This document shows positions 26,449-35,153 of a DNA stretch of 64,000 nucleotides, piece by piece (positions within the stretch are counted from its first letter, which is position 1; each line of letters begins with the position of its first letter). The DNA is taken from positions 124,001 through 188,000 of the forward strand of contig NZ_CABPSJ010000007.1 of assembly GCF_902459745.1 (NCBI RefSeq), read 5' to 3'. The translations under genes and the position numbers were made by a program. A model generated the notes under the pieces. The model was given only the letters and a program-made list of their open reading frames with translations, was not told where the DNA came from and ran no database searches. The DNA is from Pandoraea communis (GTDB lineage Bacteria; Pseudomonadota; Gammaproteobacteria; Burkholderiales; Burkholderiaceae).

Positions 26449-27701
26449 GACTGGGCTCCTTGCGGCTTGCCGCCCGCCTTGGCGCCGCCCTTGATCTCGA
26501 GAGCCTTGGCCAGCACATGGTCGCCGTCGTCGATCGAGTCGCTCGGGTTGACGATGACGCGGTCGGTTGCCGACACCCCATCGGCCAGTTCCAGCGCCTG
26601 TCCGAGATCCTGCGCGATGACGATCTTATGAAGATGAACGACGCCCTGATCGTCCACGACCGCCACGCGGGGGCCTTCTGCACGGAACAGCAGCGCATTG
26701 GATGGCACGCTCAGATGCGCCTGTACGGCGCTGGGCAGCGCCAGTTGCACGTAGGCGCCCGGGCGCAGCTTGCCGTCTGGATTCGGCAGGGCGGCTTCGA
26801 TTTGCAGCGAGCGGGTTGCCACGTCGATTGCGCCGGACACGTGCGTGATCTTGCCCTGGAAGTGCTCGCCGGGCAGTTCGGCCTGTGTCACCACGACGGG
26901 CTGCCCCACGTTCACGCCTTGTGCGTAAGCCTGCGGCACCTGAACGTATACGCGCAGCGGGTCCGTCTGCGCGAGCGAGAACAGCGCACGGCTGTTCCCG
27001 CTGCCCGCATCGATCAGGTCGCCGACGTCGACATTGCGCTGCGTGATCACGCCGTCGAAGGGCGCGACGATCCGCTTGAACGATTCGAGTTGCTGAAGTC
27101 GTTTGACATTGGCATCGGCCGCCGCCAGATTGGCGATGCCCTGCGTGTAGGTACTCTGACGCTCGTCGAGTTCTTGCTGAGAGACGGCGTCGCGCTGACG
27201 CAGTTGCTGCCAGCGTTCGAGCGACGATTTGGCGAGGCCCAGGCTTGCGCTGATCTGGTTGCGCTGCGCAACGGCCTGTGCGAGTTCCTGATCGATTTCC
27301 GGGGTATCGAGATCGGCCAGTAACTGACCTTGCTTCACGCGGGCACCGATGTCGACATAGCGATGCAGCAGATAGCCGGTCGCCCGCGCGTAGATGGGCG
27401 ACTCGACCGCGCCGCGCAACGTGGCGGGCAGCAGGGTTTCGCTCGCTTGGGTGACCTGCGGCATGACGACACTCACATACTGCCGGGCATTCTCGGCCGT
27501 TGCGCTGGCGACTTCGCGGCGTTGGAGTGCGTTGGAAAGGGTCGTGCGCGCCGCGCCCGCGACCAGCAGTACGGCCACCACGATCAGCATGAGCTTTGCG
27601 CGCCGGAATTCGCCGCGGCGCGGCGGCAACTGCCGGCCGTTGGCGGGATCGTGCTCGGGAATGGCCAGTTCGGCGTGATGTTTCTCGGTCATGTCGTTCA
27701 A
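26445..27701 (-). CDS. RND efflux periplasmic adaptor (MFP)
   Basis: A 418-aa adaptor. A membrane anchor (about residues 36-55, LMLIVVAVLLVAGAA) is followed by a biotinyl-lipoyl half (ESPIYARATGYLLHRYVDIGARVKQGQLLADLDTPEID), a helical hairpin and a beta-barrel half (FDGVITQRNVDVGDLIDAGS). It lies 48 bp after the pump gene and overlaps the outer-membrane factor. Substrate is probably shared with the HAE1-type pump. Confidence 0.92.
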   Translation of the reverse strand: MNDMTEKHHAELAIPEHDPANGRQLPPRRGEFRRAKLMLIVVAVLLVAGAARTTLSNALQRREVASATAENARQYVSVVMPQVTQASETLLPATLRGAVESPIYARATGYLLHRYVDIGARVKQGQLLADLDTPEIDQELAQAVAQRNQISASLGLAKSSLERWQQLRQRDAVSQQELDERQSTYTQGIANLAAADANVKRLQQLESFKRIVAPFDGVITQRNVDVGDLIDAGSGNSRALFSLAQTDPLRVYVQVPQAYAQGVNVGQPVVVTQAELPGEHFQGKITHVSGAIDVATRSLQIEAALPNPDGKLRPGAYVQLALPSAVQAHLSVPSNALLFRAEGPRVAVVDDQGVVHLHKIVIAQDLGQALELADGVSATDRVIVNPSDSIDDGDHVLAKALEIKGGAKAGGKPQGAQS

Positions 27702-27749
27702 CCCGTCAAGACTTGGTATCTGGTGTGGGGGAAAGCCGGTCGCGGCGTG

Positions 27750-30700
27750 TCATGCGTTGCCATTGCCGCCGTCGCCGTCGTTGTCCTTCGGAATGGGGGG
27801 GGGCGGCGAATGCCCAGCCGGGCGCTCACGCCGGGTGGCATCCTGTTCGGCCCTGCGTGCCTGTCTCTGCGCGAGCCGTGTGTGGATGCCGGCGAAAACC
27901 AGTGGCACGAAGAACAGCGTCGAGACCGTGGCAAACAGCAGCCCGCCGATCACCGCGCGGCCCAGCGGCGCGTTCTGCTCGGCGCCTTCGCCCAATCCGA
28001 GTGCCATCGGCACCATGCCGATAATCATCGCGAGCGCGGTCATCAACACCGGACGAATCCGGCTCGCGCCCGCTTCGAGCGCGGCCTTGAGCGGCGCCAT
28101 GCCGGCTTCCATACGTTGCCGTGCAAACGCCACCACAAGAATGCTGTTGGCCGTCGCCACGCCCATCGTCATGATGGCCCCCGTGAGCGCAGGCACCGAG
28201 AGCCGTGTACCGGAGAGGAAGAGCATCCAGACGATGCCCGCGAGTGCGGCGGGCAGGGCGCTCACAATGATGAGCGGGTCGACCCACGACTGGAAGTTCA
28301 CGACGATCAGCAGATAGACCAGCACGATGGCCATCGCCACGCCGACGCCCAGCCCGAGGTAGGAGCTTTGCATCGTGCTGACCTGACCGCGCACGGTGAT
28401 CTGGCTGCCACGCGGCAAATCCTTGCGGGCTTGCGCGACGAGCTTGTCGATGTCGCCTGCCACGCTGCCCAGATCCCGGCCTTCCACGCTCACGAAGATG
28501 TCGATCACCGGGCGGATGTTGTAGTGACTGACCACGGCGAACTGTTGCTTCGGCTCGACCTTCACGAAGTTGGCAAGCAGTTGCGGTTGACCGTTGTTGG
28601 CGGTGCCTGCCACCGGCAGGCGCAGCAGGTCGTCGATGGAACTGATGCGGTACTGCGGCGATTGCACCGACAGGCTGTACTCCACGCCGTTCTGGTTGTT
28701 GAACCAGAAGCCCGGCGACGTTTGCGAACTGCCCGAGAGCGAAATCAGCACGTTCTGGGCGACCGCGTTGGCGTTCAGATTCAATTGCTGCAAACGCGTG
28801 CGATCCATGTTCAGGTGCAGCGTTGGGGCGTTCACCCGTTGCTGGATATGCGTGTCGACAGTGCCTGGCACTTGCCGCACCTGTTTGAGCAGCTTCGTGG
28901 CGACATCGAAGTTCGCCAGTTGCTGGTTGCCGCTGATCTGGATGTCGATAGCGGCAGGCAGGCCAAAGTTGAGAATCTGCGTGACGATGTCAGCGGGCTG
29001 GAAGAAGAACTCCACGCCGGGGAAGCGCTGCGGCAGCACGGCGCGCAGTTTGTCGACGTAACTCGCGCTGGGATGATGATCCGGGCTCAGTGCGATTTGA
29101 ATCTCGCCGTCGAGCGTGCCGATGGTGCCGGCATTGCTGTACGACAGGTTGATGCCGCTGTAAGGCAGGCCGAGGTTGTCGAGTATCGTCTCGAGTTCGT
29201 TGGCGGGTACCACCTCGCGCACGACCTTCTCGACTTCATCGGCCAGACGCGCCGTTTCCTCGATGCGCGTTCCGGTGGGCGCGCGCATGTGCATGCGGAT
29301 GTCGCCCGCGTCCACTGTCGGGAAGAAGTCTGCGCCCAGGGCGAACACCAGCCCCATCGACAGTACGCAGAAGGCCAGGAAGCCGGTGGCGAAGACGCGC
29401 CGGCGTACGAGCAACATCGAGAGCACGACGATGTAGGCGGCGCGCATGCGCTCGAAGCCGGCGTCGAAGCGCAGGTAGATGCGGCGCAACGCACCGGGCT
29501 TCGCATTCGGGTCGGCCTGATGGGCATGGCCCATGAGCAGCATGGCGAGCGTGGGCACCAGCGTGCGCGAGAGGATGTACGACGCCAGCATCGCGAACAC
29601 GACCGCCTCGGCGAGCGGTACGAACAGGTAACGCGCCACGCCCGTCAGGAAGAACATTGGCACGAACACGATACAGATACACAGCGTCGAGACGAGTGCG
29701 GGGACGGCGATTTCGCCTGCGCCGTCGAGAATCGCCTCGTGCAACGGGGTTCCCATGTGCAGATGGCGCTCGATGTTCTCGATGGTTACGGTCGCGTCGT
29801 CGACCAGAATACCCACCGCGAGCGCCAGCCCGCCGAGCGTCATGATGTTGATCGTCTGGCCCAACGCATGCAGCGCGAGCAGCGACGAGAGGATCGAGAG
29901 CGGAATCGAGATGGCGATGATGCAGGTGCTGCGCCAGTTGCCGAGGAACAGCAAAATCATGGCCGCCGTAAGCGCAGCAGCGATCAACGCCTCGTGAATC
30001 ACGCCTTGCACGGCGGCCTTCACGAAGACCGACTGATCGAACAGCGCCGAGATATGCAGATCCGGCGGTAGCGCGGCACGTGCCTCGGGCAGTATCGCTT
30101 TGAGCGAGTCGACCACAGACAGCGTGGAGGCGTCGCCCGTCTTCATGATCGACATCAGCACGCCGCGCTGGCCGTTCTGACGCACGATGTTGGTCTGCGG
30201 CGAGAAGCCCGTGCGCACGTGTGCGACTTCACGCAAATAGGTGGTGGCGCCGCCGACAGTGCGCACCGGGATGCTGTTCAGCCCCTCGACCGTCGGGGGA
30301 GAACCATTCATGTCGACCGTGTACTCGCGCGGGCCGATCTTCGCCGTACCGGTCGGCAAGATCAGGTTCTGGGCGTTGACGGCGGCGACGACGTCCTGCG
30401 CTGTCAATCCCTTGGCGAGCAGGGCACGCGTATCGATATCCACCGAAATCAGTCGTGTCTTGCCGCCATACGGATAGGGCACGGCAGCGCCGGGGATCGT
30501 GACCAGTTGCGGGCGCAGGAAGTTGAGCGCCGTGTCGTTGAGCGCCGGCTCCGACAGACTCGGGCTCGACAGACCGAGCTGCATCACCGGGATCGACGAG
30601 GCCGAGTAGCTGATGACGAGCGGCGGCGTCGCCCCCGGCGGCATCTGCTTGACCTGCGCCTGTTCGACCGCAACGACCTGAGCGATGGCGGTCTGGATGT

Positions 30701-31001
30701 TGGCCGTGGGCTGCAGGAAAATCTTGATGATGCCGATGCCCGGCAACGATTGCGACTCGATGTGCTCGATGTTGTTGACGGTCGTCGTCAGCCCGCGTTC
30801 GTTACCGGAGATCATCCGGTCGGCAATGTCCTGTGCGGACAGACCGTTGTAAGTCCAGATGACGCTGATCACCGGGATATTGATTTCCGGCAGCACGTCG
30901 ACCGGCGTGCGCATGAGCGCGAGCGGCGTGGCGAGCAGGATCAGAATGGCCATCACGATGAACGTGTATGGCCGCTTGAGCGCAACGTTGACAATCCACA
31001 T
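27750..31001 (-). CDS. RND efflux inner-membrane pump (AcrB/HAE1 family)
   Basis: A 1083-aa proton-driven pump with 12 helices and two large periplasmic loops (PEINIPVISVIWTYNGLSAQDI near the N-terminus). Helix 4 keeps the proton-relay Asp pair (LAVGILVDDATVTIENIERH). Helix 10 reads GVATANSILVVAFARQ, lacking the Lys of AcrB (GLSAKNAILIVEFAK), a variation known in some RND subfamilies. The C-terminal tail is basic and Gly-rich. First gene of a five-gene operon with adaptor, outer-membrane factor and two-component system. Despite the metal-type kinase, the pump resembles multidrug rather than metal (HME) pumps. Confidence 0.93.
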   Translation of the reverse strand: MWIVNVALKRPYTFIVMAILILLATPLALMRTPVDVLPEINIPVISVIWTYNGLSAQDIADRMISGNERGLTTTVNNIEHIESQSLPGIGIIKIFLQPTANIQTAIAQVVAVEQAQVKQMPPGATPPLVISYSASSIPVMQLGLSSPSLSEPALNDTALNFLRPQLVTIPGAAVPYPYGGKTRLISVDIDTRALLAKGLTAQDVVAAVNAQNLILPTGTAKIGPREYTVDMNGSPPTVEGLNSIPVRTVGGATTYLREVAHVRTGFSPQTNIVRQNGQRGVLMSIMKTGDASTLSVVDSLKAILPEARAALPPDLHISALFDQSVFVKAAVQGVIHEALIAAALTAAMILLFLGNWRSTCIIAISIPLSILSSLLALHALGQTINIMTLGGLALAVGILVDDATVTIENIERHLHMGTPLHEAILDGAGEIAVPALVSTLCICIVFVPMFFLTGVARYLFVPLAEAVVFAMLASYILSRTLVPTLAMLLMGHAHQADPNAKPGALRRIYLRFDAGFERMRAAYIVVLSMLLVRRRVFATGFLAFCVLSMGLVFALGADFFPTVDAGDIRMHMRAPTGTRIEETARLADEVEKVVREVVPANELETILDNLGLPYSGINLSYSNAGTIGTLDGEIQIALSPDHHPSASYVDKLRAVLPQRFPGVEFFFQPADIVTQILNFGLPAAIDIQISGNQQLANFDVATKLLKQVRQVPGTVDTHIQQRVNAPTLHLNMDRTRLQQLNLNANAVAQNVLISLSGSSQTSPGFWFNNQNGVEYSLSVQSPQYRISSIDDLLRLPVAGTANNGQPQLLANFVKVEPKQQFAVVSHYNIRPVIDIFVSVEGRDLGSVAGDIDKLVAQARKDLPRGSQITVRGQVSTMQSSYLGLGVGVAMAIVLVYLLIVVNFQSWVDPLIIVSALPAALAGIVWMLFLSGTRLSVPALTGAIMTMGVATANSILVVAFARQRMEAGMAPLKAALEAGASRIRPVLMTALAMIIGMVPMALGLGEGAEQNAPLGRAVIGGLLFATVSTLFFVPLVFAGIHTRLAQRQARRAEQDATRRERPAGHSPPPPIPKDNDGDGGNGNA

Positions 31002-31118
31002 GATTCAGACGCGCTCGGGCGCAATCGCAGGCGTACGGAGAGGGGGCCGTCCGGCACGCGCACCACCGTGCGGTACTGGTATCGGAAGGAACGCCGCCAT
31101 GGTAGGGGCGCACGCCCA

Positions 31119-31140
31119 ACGCCAAAATGACGCCAAAATG
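31119..31140. promoter_or_regulatory. 11-bp tandem direct repeat upstream of the RND operon
   Basis: ACGCCAAAATG occurs twice head to tail, 118-139 bp upstream of the pump start, and is followed by the palindrome CGCCA-AAA-TGGCG. OmpR-family regulators bind direct repeats one helical turn apart, so the operon's own regulator is a candidate. The gap (31002-31348) also holds the DyP promoter, with a TTGACA at 31249; I see no other gene in it. Confidence 0.5.
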
Positions 31141-31348
31141 GCGGAATTGCCATAATCGGTGAAATTCGCCGCAAAGCCGCACCGTATAAGGCTTTGCTCG
31201 CCCGTTCGGCGACGGGAGTGGCATATTACGGCGTGTTGCGTTATAAAGTTGACACACCAAAAGTCGCCGCCCGATAGCCTATGGCCTGCCGTTCCCGCCG
31301 AGGTTGAGGTCAGCGACGTCGAGAACCTCAGCCCCACGCAGGAAAGCA

Positions 31349-32467
31349 ATGACCGAACGTCCGACGTCTCCCCCAGAACCTCAGCCCGTCTCGGGCACCG
31401 TTACCCGAAGCGCTATTTTTCTCGTGGCTACCGTGCGGGATGACGAAGCCGCGCACGCGCGCGTGCGCGACTGGTGCGCCGATGCTGCCGCCTATGCCCG
31501 CTCGGTCGGCAAGCGTGTGCCGTCCGGCAATTTGTCGTGTGTAGTCGGCTTCAGCGACAACGCATGGGATCGCCTGTTCGGCGGCCCGCGTCCGGCTGAA
31601 CTGCATCCGTTCCGTGAGTTCGGCTCGGGCAAGCGACATGCCCCGGCCACGCCCGGCGATCTGCTGTTGCACATCCGCGCCGAGCAGATGGATCTGTGCT
31701 TCGATCTCGCGACGCTCATGCTGGGTAAGCTGGGCGACGCCGTAAGCGTCGTCGACGAGGTCCATGGCTTCCGCTATTTCGACATGCGCAGCATGGTCGG
31801 CTTCGTCGACGGCACCGAGAACCCGGAGGGCGACGAGGCGCTCGAGTTCACCGTGATGGGCGACGAAGACCCCGAATTTGCAGGCGGCAGCTACGTGCTC
31901 GTGCAGAAGTATCTGCATGACATGACGGGCTGGAACGCGTTGCCGGTCGAGGCGCAGGAGCGCATCATCGGTCGCACCAAGCTCTCCGACGTCGAACTCG
32001 ACGAGGGCGTGAAGCCCAGTTGGTCGCACAGCGCGCTGACCACGCTCGAGGAAGACGGCAAGGAAATCAAGATTCTGCGTGACAACATGCCGTTCGGCCG
32101 CCCCGGTTCGGCCGAGTTCGGCACCTACTTCATCGGCTATGCCCGCTCCCCGGCACCGATCGAGCAGATGCTCGAGAACATGTTTGTGGGGCGTCCGCCC
32201 GGTAACTACGATCGTCTGCTCGACTACAGCCGCGCCGTGACCGGCGGACTGTTCTTCGTGCCGTCGGCACCGCTGCTCGAAGCGCTCGCCGAGCGCGAGG
32301 CGCCGGTGGCCGCCGCCGGGGCGGCGGCGATCAAGACCCTGATCGATGCGACGTCGACGGCCACGCCGGTTGTCGATGCCACGGTATCGTCTCTCACCTC
32401 ACCCAGCGCTGCCCCCGCAGAGGGCTCGCTGCAAATCGGATCGCTTAAAGGAGTTTCTCAGGCATGA
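31349..32467 (+). CDS. DyP-type peroxidase, encapsulin cargo
   Basis: A 372-aa heme peroxidase. The DyP motif GFVDGTENP holds the distal Asp (D154). R244 (ILRDNMPFG) is the distal Arg and H227 (PSWSHSA) the likely heme ligand, all matching bacterial class B DyP enzymes that oxidise dyes and lignin-type phenols with H2O2. After the domain comes an Ala/Thr/Ser-rich linker (about 325-357) and the C-terminal tail GSLQIGSLKG, the classical encapsulation peptide. ATG at 31349 has AGGAAAG upstream. The last codons overlap the encapsulin start by 4 bp, so cargo and shell are co-translated. Confidence 0.95.
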   Translation: MTERPTSPPEPQPVSGTVTRSAIFLVATVRDDEAAHARVRDWCADAAAYARSVGKRVPSGNLSCVVGFSDNAWDRLFGGPRPAELHPFREFGSGKRHAPATPGDLLLHIRAEQMDLCFDLATLMLGKLGDAVSVVDEVHGFRYFDMRSMVGFVDGTENPEGDEALEFTVMGDEDPEFAGGSYVLVQKYLHDMTGWNALPVEAQERIIGRTKLSDVELDEGVKPSWSHSALTTLEEDGKEIKILRDNMPFGRPGSAEFGTYFIGYARSPAPIEQMLENMFVGRPPGNYDRLLDYSRAVTGGLFFVPSAPLLEALAEREAPVAAAGAAAIKTLIDATSTATPVVDATVSSLTSPSAAPAEGSLQIGSLKGVSQA

Positions 32468-33294
32468 ATAACCTGCATCGCGAACTGGCCCCCATTTCGA
32501 GCGCCGCGTGGGCGCAAATCGAAGAAGAGGTGGCCCGCACGTTCAAGCGTACGGTTGCCGGCCGTCGTGTGGTCGACGTCAAGGGACCGGGTGGTCTGGC
32601 GCTCGCCGGTGTTGGCACCGGTCATCAGAAGGCGATCGACGCGCCGTTCGACGGCGTGGGGGCTCGTCAGCGTGAAGTGATGCCGCTCGTAGCGCTGCGT
32701 GTGCCGTTCGAGCTGTCGCGTGAGGCGATCGACGATGTCGAGCGCGGCGCCAACGACTCCGACTGGCAACCCGCCAAGGATGCCGCCATCAAGCTGGCCT
32801 ATGCAGAAGATCGCGCGATTTTCGATGGCTACAAGGCGGCGCACATCACGGGCGTGCGCGAAGGCACCTCGAATCCGGTGTTACCGCTGCCTGCCAACAT
32901 CGCCGATTACCCGACCGTCATTGCCAAGGCGCTGGAGCAATTGCGCCTTGAGGGGGTCGACGGTCCGTACAGCGTGCTGCTGGGCGCCGACGCCTACACG
33001 GCGGTGACCGAGGCGAACGACCAGGGCTATCCGATTCTCGAGCACATCGGGCACATCGTGAGCGGCGAGATCATCTGGGCGCCTGCCATCGACGGTGGCT
33101 GCATCCTCTCCACTCGCGGCGGCGACTACGAGATGCATATCGGTCAGGACGTCTCGATCGGCTACCTCGACCACACGGCGACTACGGTTCGTCTGTACCT
33201 CGAAGAGACCTTCACCTTCCTGATGCTGACCGCCGAAGCGGGTGTTTCGGTCGGTCCGGCCAAGCCGGCAGACGGCAAGAAGAAGTCGAAGTAA
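32464..33294 (+). CDS. Family 1 encapsulin nanocompartment shell protein
   Basis: A 276-aa HK97-fold shell protein (linocin_M18/CFP29 family). Diagnostic segments are MNNLHRELAPISSAAWAQIEEEVARTFK (N-terminal helix that binds cargo peptides), ALRVPFELSREAIDDVERGANDSDW, LGADAYTAV and FTFLMLTAEAGV. Such subunits self-assemble into icosahedral cages. The cargo is clearly the DyP peroxidase encoded immediately upstream and overlapping it. A Lys-rich tail (KKKSK) ends the protein. The operon is closed by a strong terminator. Confidence 0.96.
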   Translation: MNNLHRELAPISSAAWAQIEEEVARTFKRTVAGRRVVDVKGPGGLALAGVGTGHQKAIDAPFDGVGARQREVMPLVALRVPFELSREAIDDVERGANDSDWQPAKDAAIKLAYAEDRAIFDGYKAAHITGVREGTSNPVLPLPANIADYPTVIAKALEQLRLEGVDGPYSVLLGADAYTAVTEANDQGYPILEHIGHIVSGEIIWAPAIDGGCILSTRGGDYEMHIGQDVSIGYLDHTATTVRLYLEETFTFLMLTAEAGVSVGPAKPADGKKKSK

Positions 33295-33320
33295 GTCGTA
33301 CAAGTCCCTGACGGGAAAAG

Positions 33321-33361
33321 AAAAACGGCTGAGGGCAAGACATTGCCACCAGCCGTTTTTT
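33321..33361. terminator. Bidirectional terminator between encapsulin and arnT
   Basis: Arms AAAAACGGCTG and CAGCCGTTTTT with an inner GGCAA/TTGCC pairing. T-runs on both strands suit termination of both the encapsulin operon and the convergent arnT gene. Confidence 0.88.
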
Positions 33362-33377
33362 CATGGATGCTGCCGCG

Positions 33378-35093
33378 TCAGTTGGCGGCGGGAGACGGTC
33401 CGGCCGTCGGCTTCTCGATGATGACGCGACGGTCGTCGCGGGCGATGACCTTCATCGGCAGGCCGAGCGTTTCGAGCACCGTGAACTTTTCCGGATCGAC
33501 CAGCGCAAGCGCCTTGGGGGCGGCAACCCAGACTTCGGCGAACTTATCGAGCGTCGGGATCCAGCTATCCGGCGCTTGCGAGATGCCGAACTCCAGTTCG
33601 TCCTGCACCGCCACCATCGTCATGGGCTGACGCAGGTAGTAGGGCATCGTGTGATCGAGCGTGCCGACCGAGTAGAACGGCGTGTCCGGTCCGAGACGAT
33701 CCATTTCCGCGCGTACCGCCGGCACCAGATCGATCCCTGAACTCGCGCGTCCGAAGGCTTCGTGTCCCGTGCCGCCGATCATCGTGAAGGCCAGCCACGT
33801 GCCTGCAAACGCGATGAGCGCCTGTTTCGTGCTGCGCTGGCTCAGCCAGCGGGTGATACCGATGCCGATCAGCCCGACGAAGCTCGCCGCGTACAGATAG
33901 TACGAGAACGCGCGGTAGGCTTCCACCGGATTACGGCTATCCGAGTGATGCGACAGGAAGACCAGGCAGGTAACGATCGTCGCGACGAACAATGCGGCGG
34001 ACACGATGAGATGCTTGCGCAGCGACTCGCGCGAGAGGCTCGCAATGCCCAGCCCGATGAGTAGCGCGATGGCAGGCACGATCGGCAGCACGTACGAAAT
34101 GAGCTTCGAGTGCGACAGGGAGAAGAAGCAGAAGATGAAGACGGCCCAGACCGTGGTCATCAGCACCGGCCGGAAGCCGTTGGCCTGACGGGGGACGGCA
34201 CGCACGGCAGAAAAGGCGCGCGGGATCATCGACAGCCACGGCAGGAAACCGACAATCAGCACCGGCACGAAATACCAGAGTGCGCCGGGGCGATGATGAT
34301 CCGGTTTCAGGAAGCGGTTGAAGTGTTCGTTGATGAAAAAGAAATCGAAGAACGACGGGTTACGTGCCATCACGGCAGCGAACCACGGCACCGTCACGGC
34401 GAGCAGCACGATCAGCCCGCTCACGATGTGCAGGCGCTTCCACAATGCCCAGTCGCGTGAAATCAGCGTGTAGATCACGAGCACGGCACCGGGCAACACC
34501 ACGCCGATCAGCCCTTTGCTCAGAATCGACAGGCCCATCGCTGCCCAGCACAGCCACATCCAGTTGCGGGTTTGCGTGTCGGTCAGGCCGGGACGTTGTG
34601 CGAGCAGCAGCGAGCACAGCACGAGCGTCATCATGAACGACAGGCCCATGTCGAGCACGTTGAAATGACCGAGCAGGCTCCACAGCGGGGCGCTTGCCAG
34701 CGTCAACGCGGCGAAGAAGCCCGCGCGCGCGCCGAACACGCGCCGCCCGGTGTACCCGACGAGCAGCACGCCGCCGAAACCGGTCAGCGCTGTCCACAGG
34801 CGTGCCTGCCAGTCGCCGAGACCGAAGATCATGAACGTCAGCGCGTTCATCCATGTCTGAAGCGGGGGTTTCTCGAAGTACAAATAGCCGTTGTAGCGCG
34901 GCGTGACCCAGTCGCCTGTGGCCAGCATTTCGCGCGCCATCTCGGCGTAGCGGCCTTCGTCGCTCGGGATCAGATGGCGCAGGTTCAATACGCCAAACCA
35001 AACCAGGGCGAACACGGCAAGCAGCCACAGCAGGGCGGCGGGAGAGATCGGCCAGGGTTCCAACTCGGCGTCACGTTGAGGGCGTGTGGACAT
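33378..35093 (-). CDS. arnT: ArnT-like lipid A aminoarabinose transferase (GT83/PMT family)
   Basis: A 571-aa integral membrane glycosyltransferase. The catalytic loop LIPSDEGRYAEMAREMLATGDW carries the acidic pair of the PMT/ArnT family, followed by RYNGYLYFEKPPLQTWMNAL and about 12 membrane helices, then a periplasmic C-terminal domain. ArnT moves 4-amino-4-deoxy-L-arabinose from undecaprenyl phosphate to lipid A, giving polymyxin resistance. It lies 60 bp after a PmrB/QseC-like kinase on the same strand. Other arn genes are not in the window, so a related sugar specificity is possible. Confidence 0.85.
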   Translation of the reverse strand: MSTRPQRDAELEPWPISPAALLWLLAVFALVWFGVLNLRHLIPSDEGRYAEMAREMLATGDWVTPRYNGYLYFEKPPLQTWMNALTFMIFGLGDWQARLWTALTGFGGVLLVGYTGRRVFGARAGFFAALTLASAPLWSLLGHFNVLDMGLSFMMTLVLCSLLLAQRPGLTDTQTRNWMWLCWAAMGLSILSKGLIGVVLPGAVLVIYTLISRDWALWKRLHIVSGLIVLLAVTVPWFAAVMARNPSFFDFFFINEHFNRFLKPDHHRPGALWYFVPVLIVGFLPWLSMIPRAFSAVRAVPRQANGFRPVLMTTVWAVFIFCFFSLSHSKLISYVLPIVPAIALLIGLGIASLSRESLRKHLIVSAALFVATIVTCLVFLSHHSDSRNPVEAYRAFSYYLYAASFVGLIGIGITRWLSQRSTKQALIAFAGTWLAFTMIGGTGHEAFGRASSGIDLVPAVRAEMDRLGPDTPFYSVGTLDHTMPYYLRQPMTMVAVQDELEFGISQAPDSWIPTLDKFAEVWVAAPKALALVDPEKFTVLETLGLPMKVIARDDRRVIIEKPTAGPSPAAN

Positions 35094-35153
35094 GAATGCG
35101 AGGCTTCCGGTCTTGATGAATAGGGTGAGAGTGATGAATCTGGCGAAGGACGG

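Noticed and set aside
27330-30071. Long plus-strand open frame of about 913 codons opposite the RND pump
   Set aside because: It is antisense to a pump with clear motifs, has His/Arg/Glu-rich GC-bias composition and no domain. A shadow of third-position GC.
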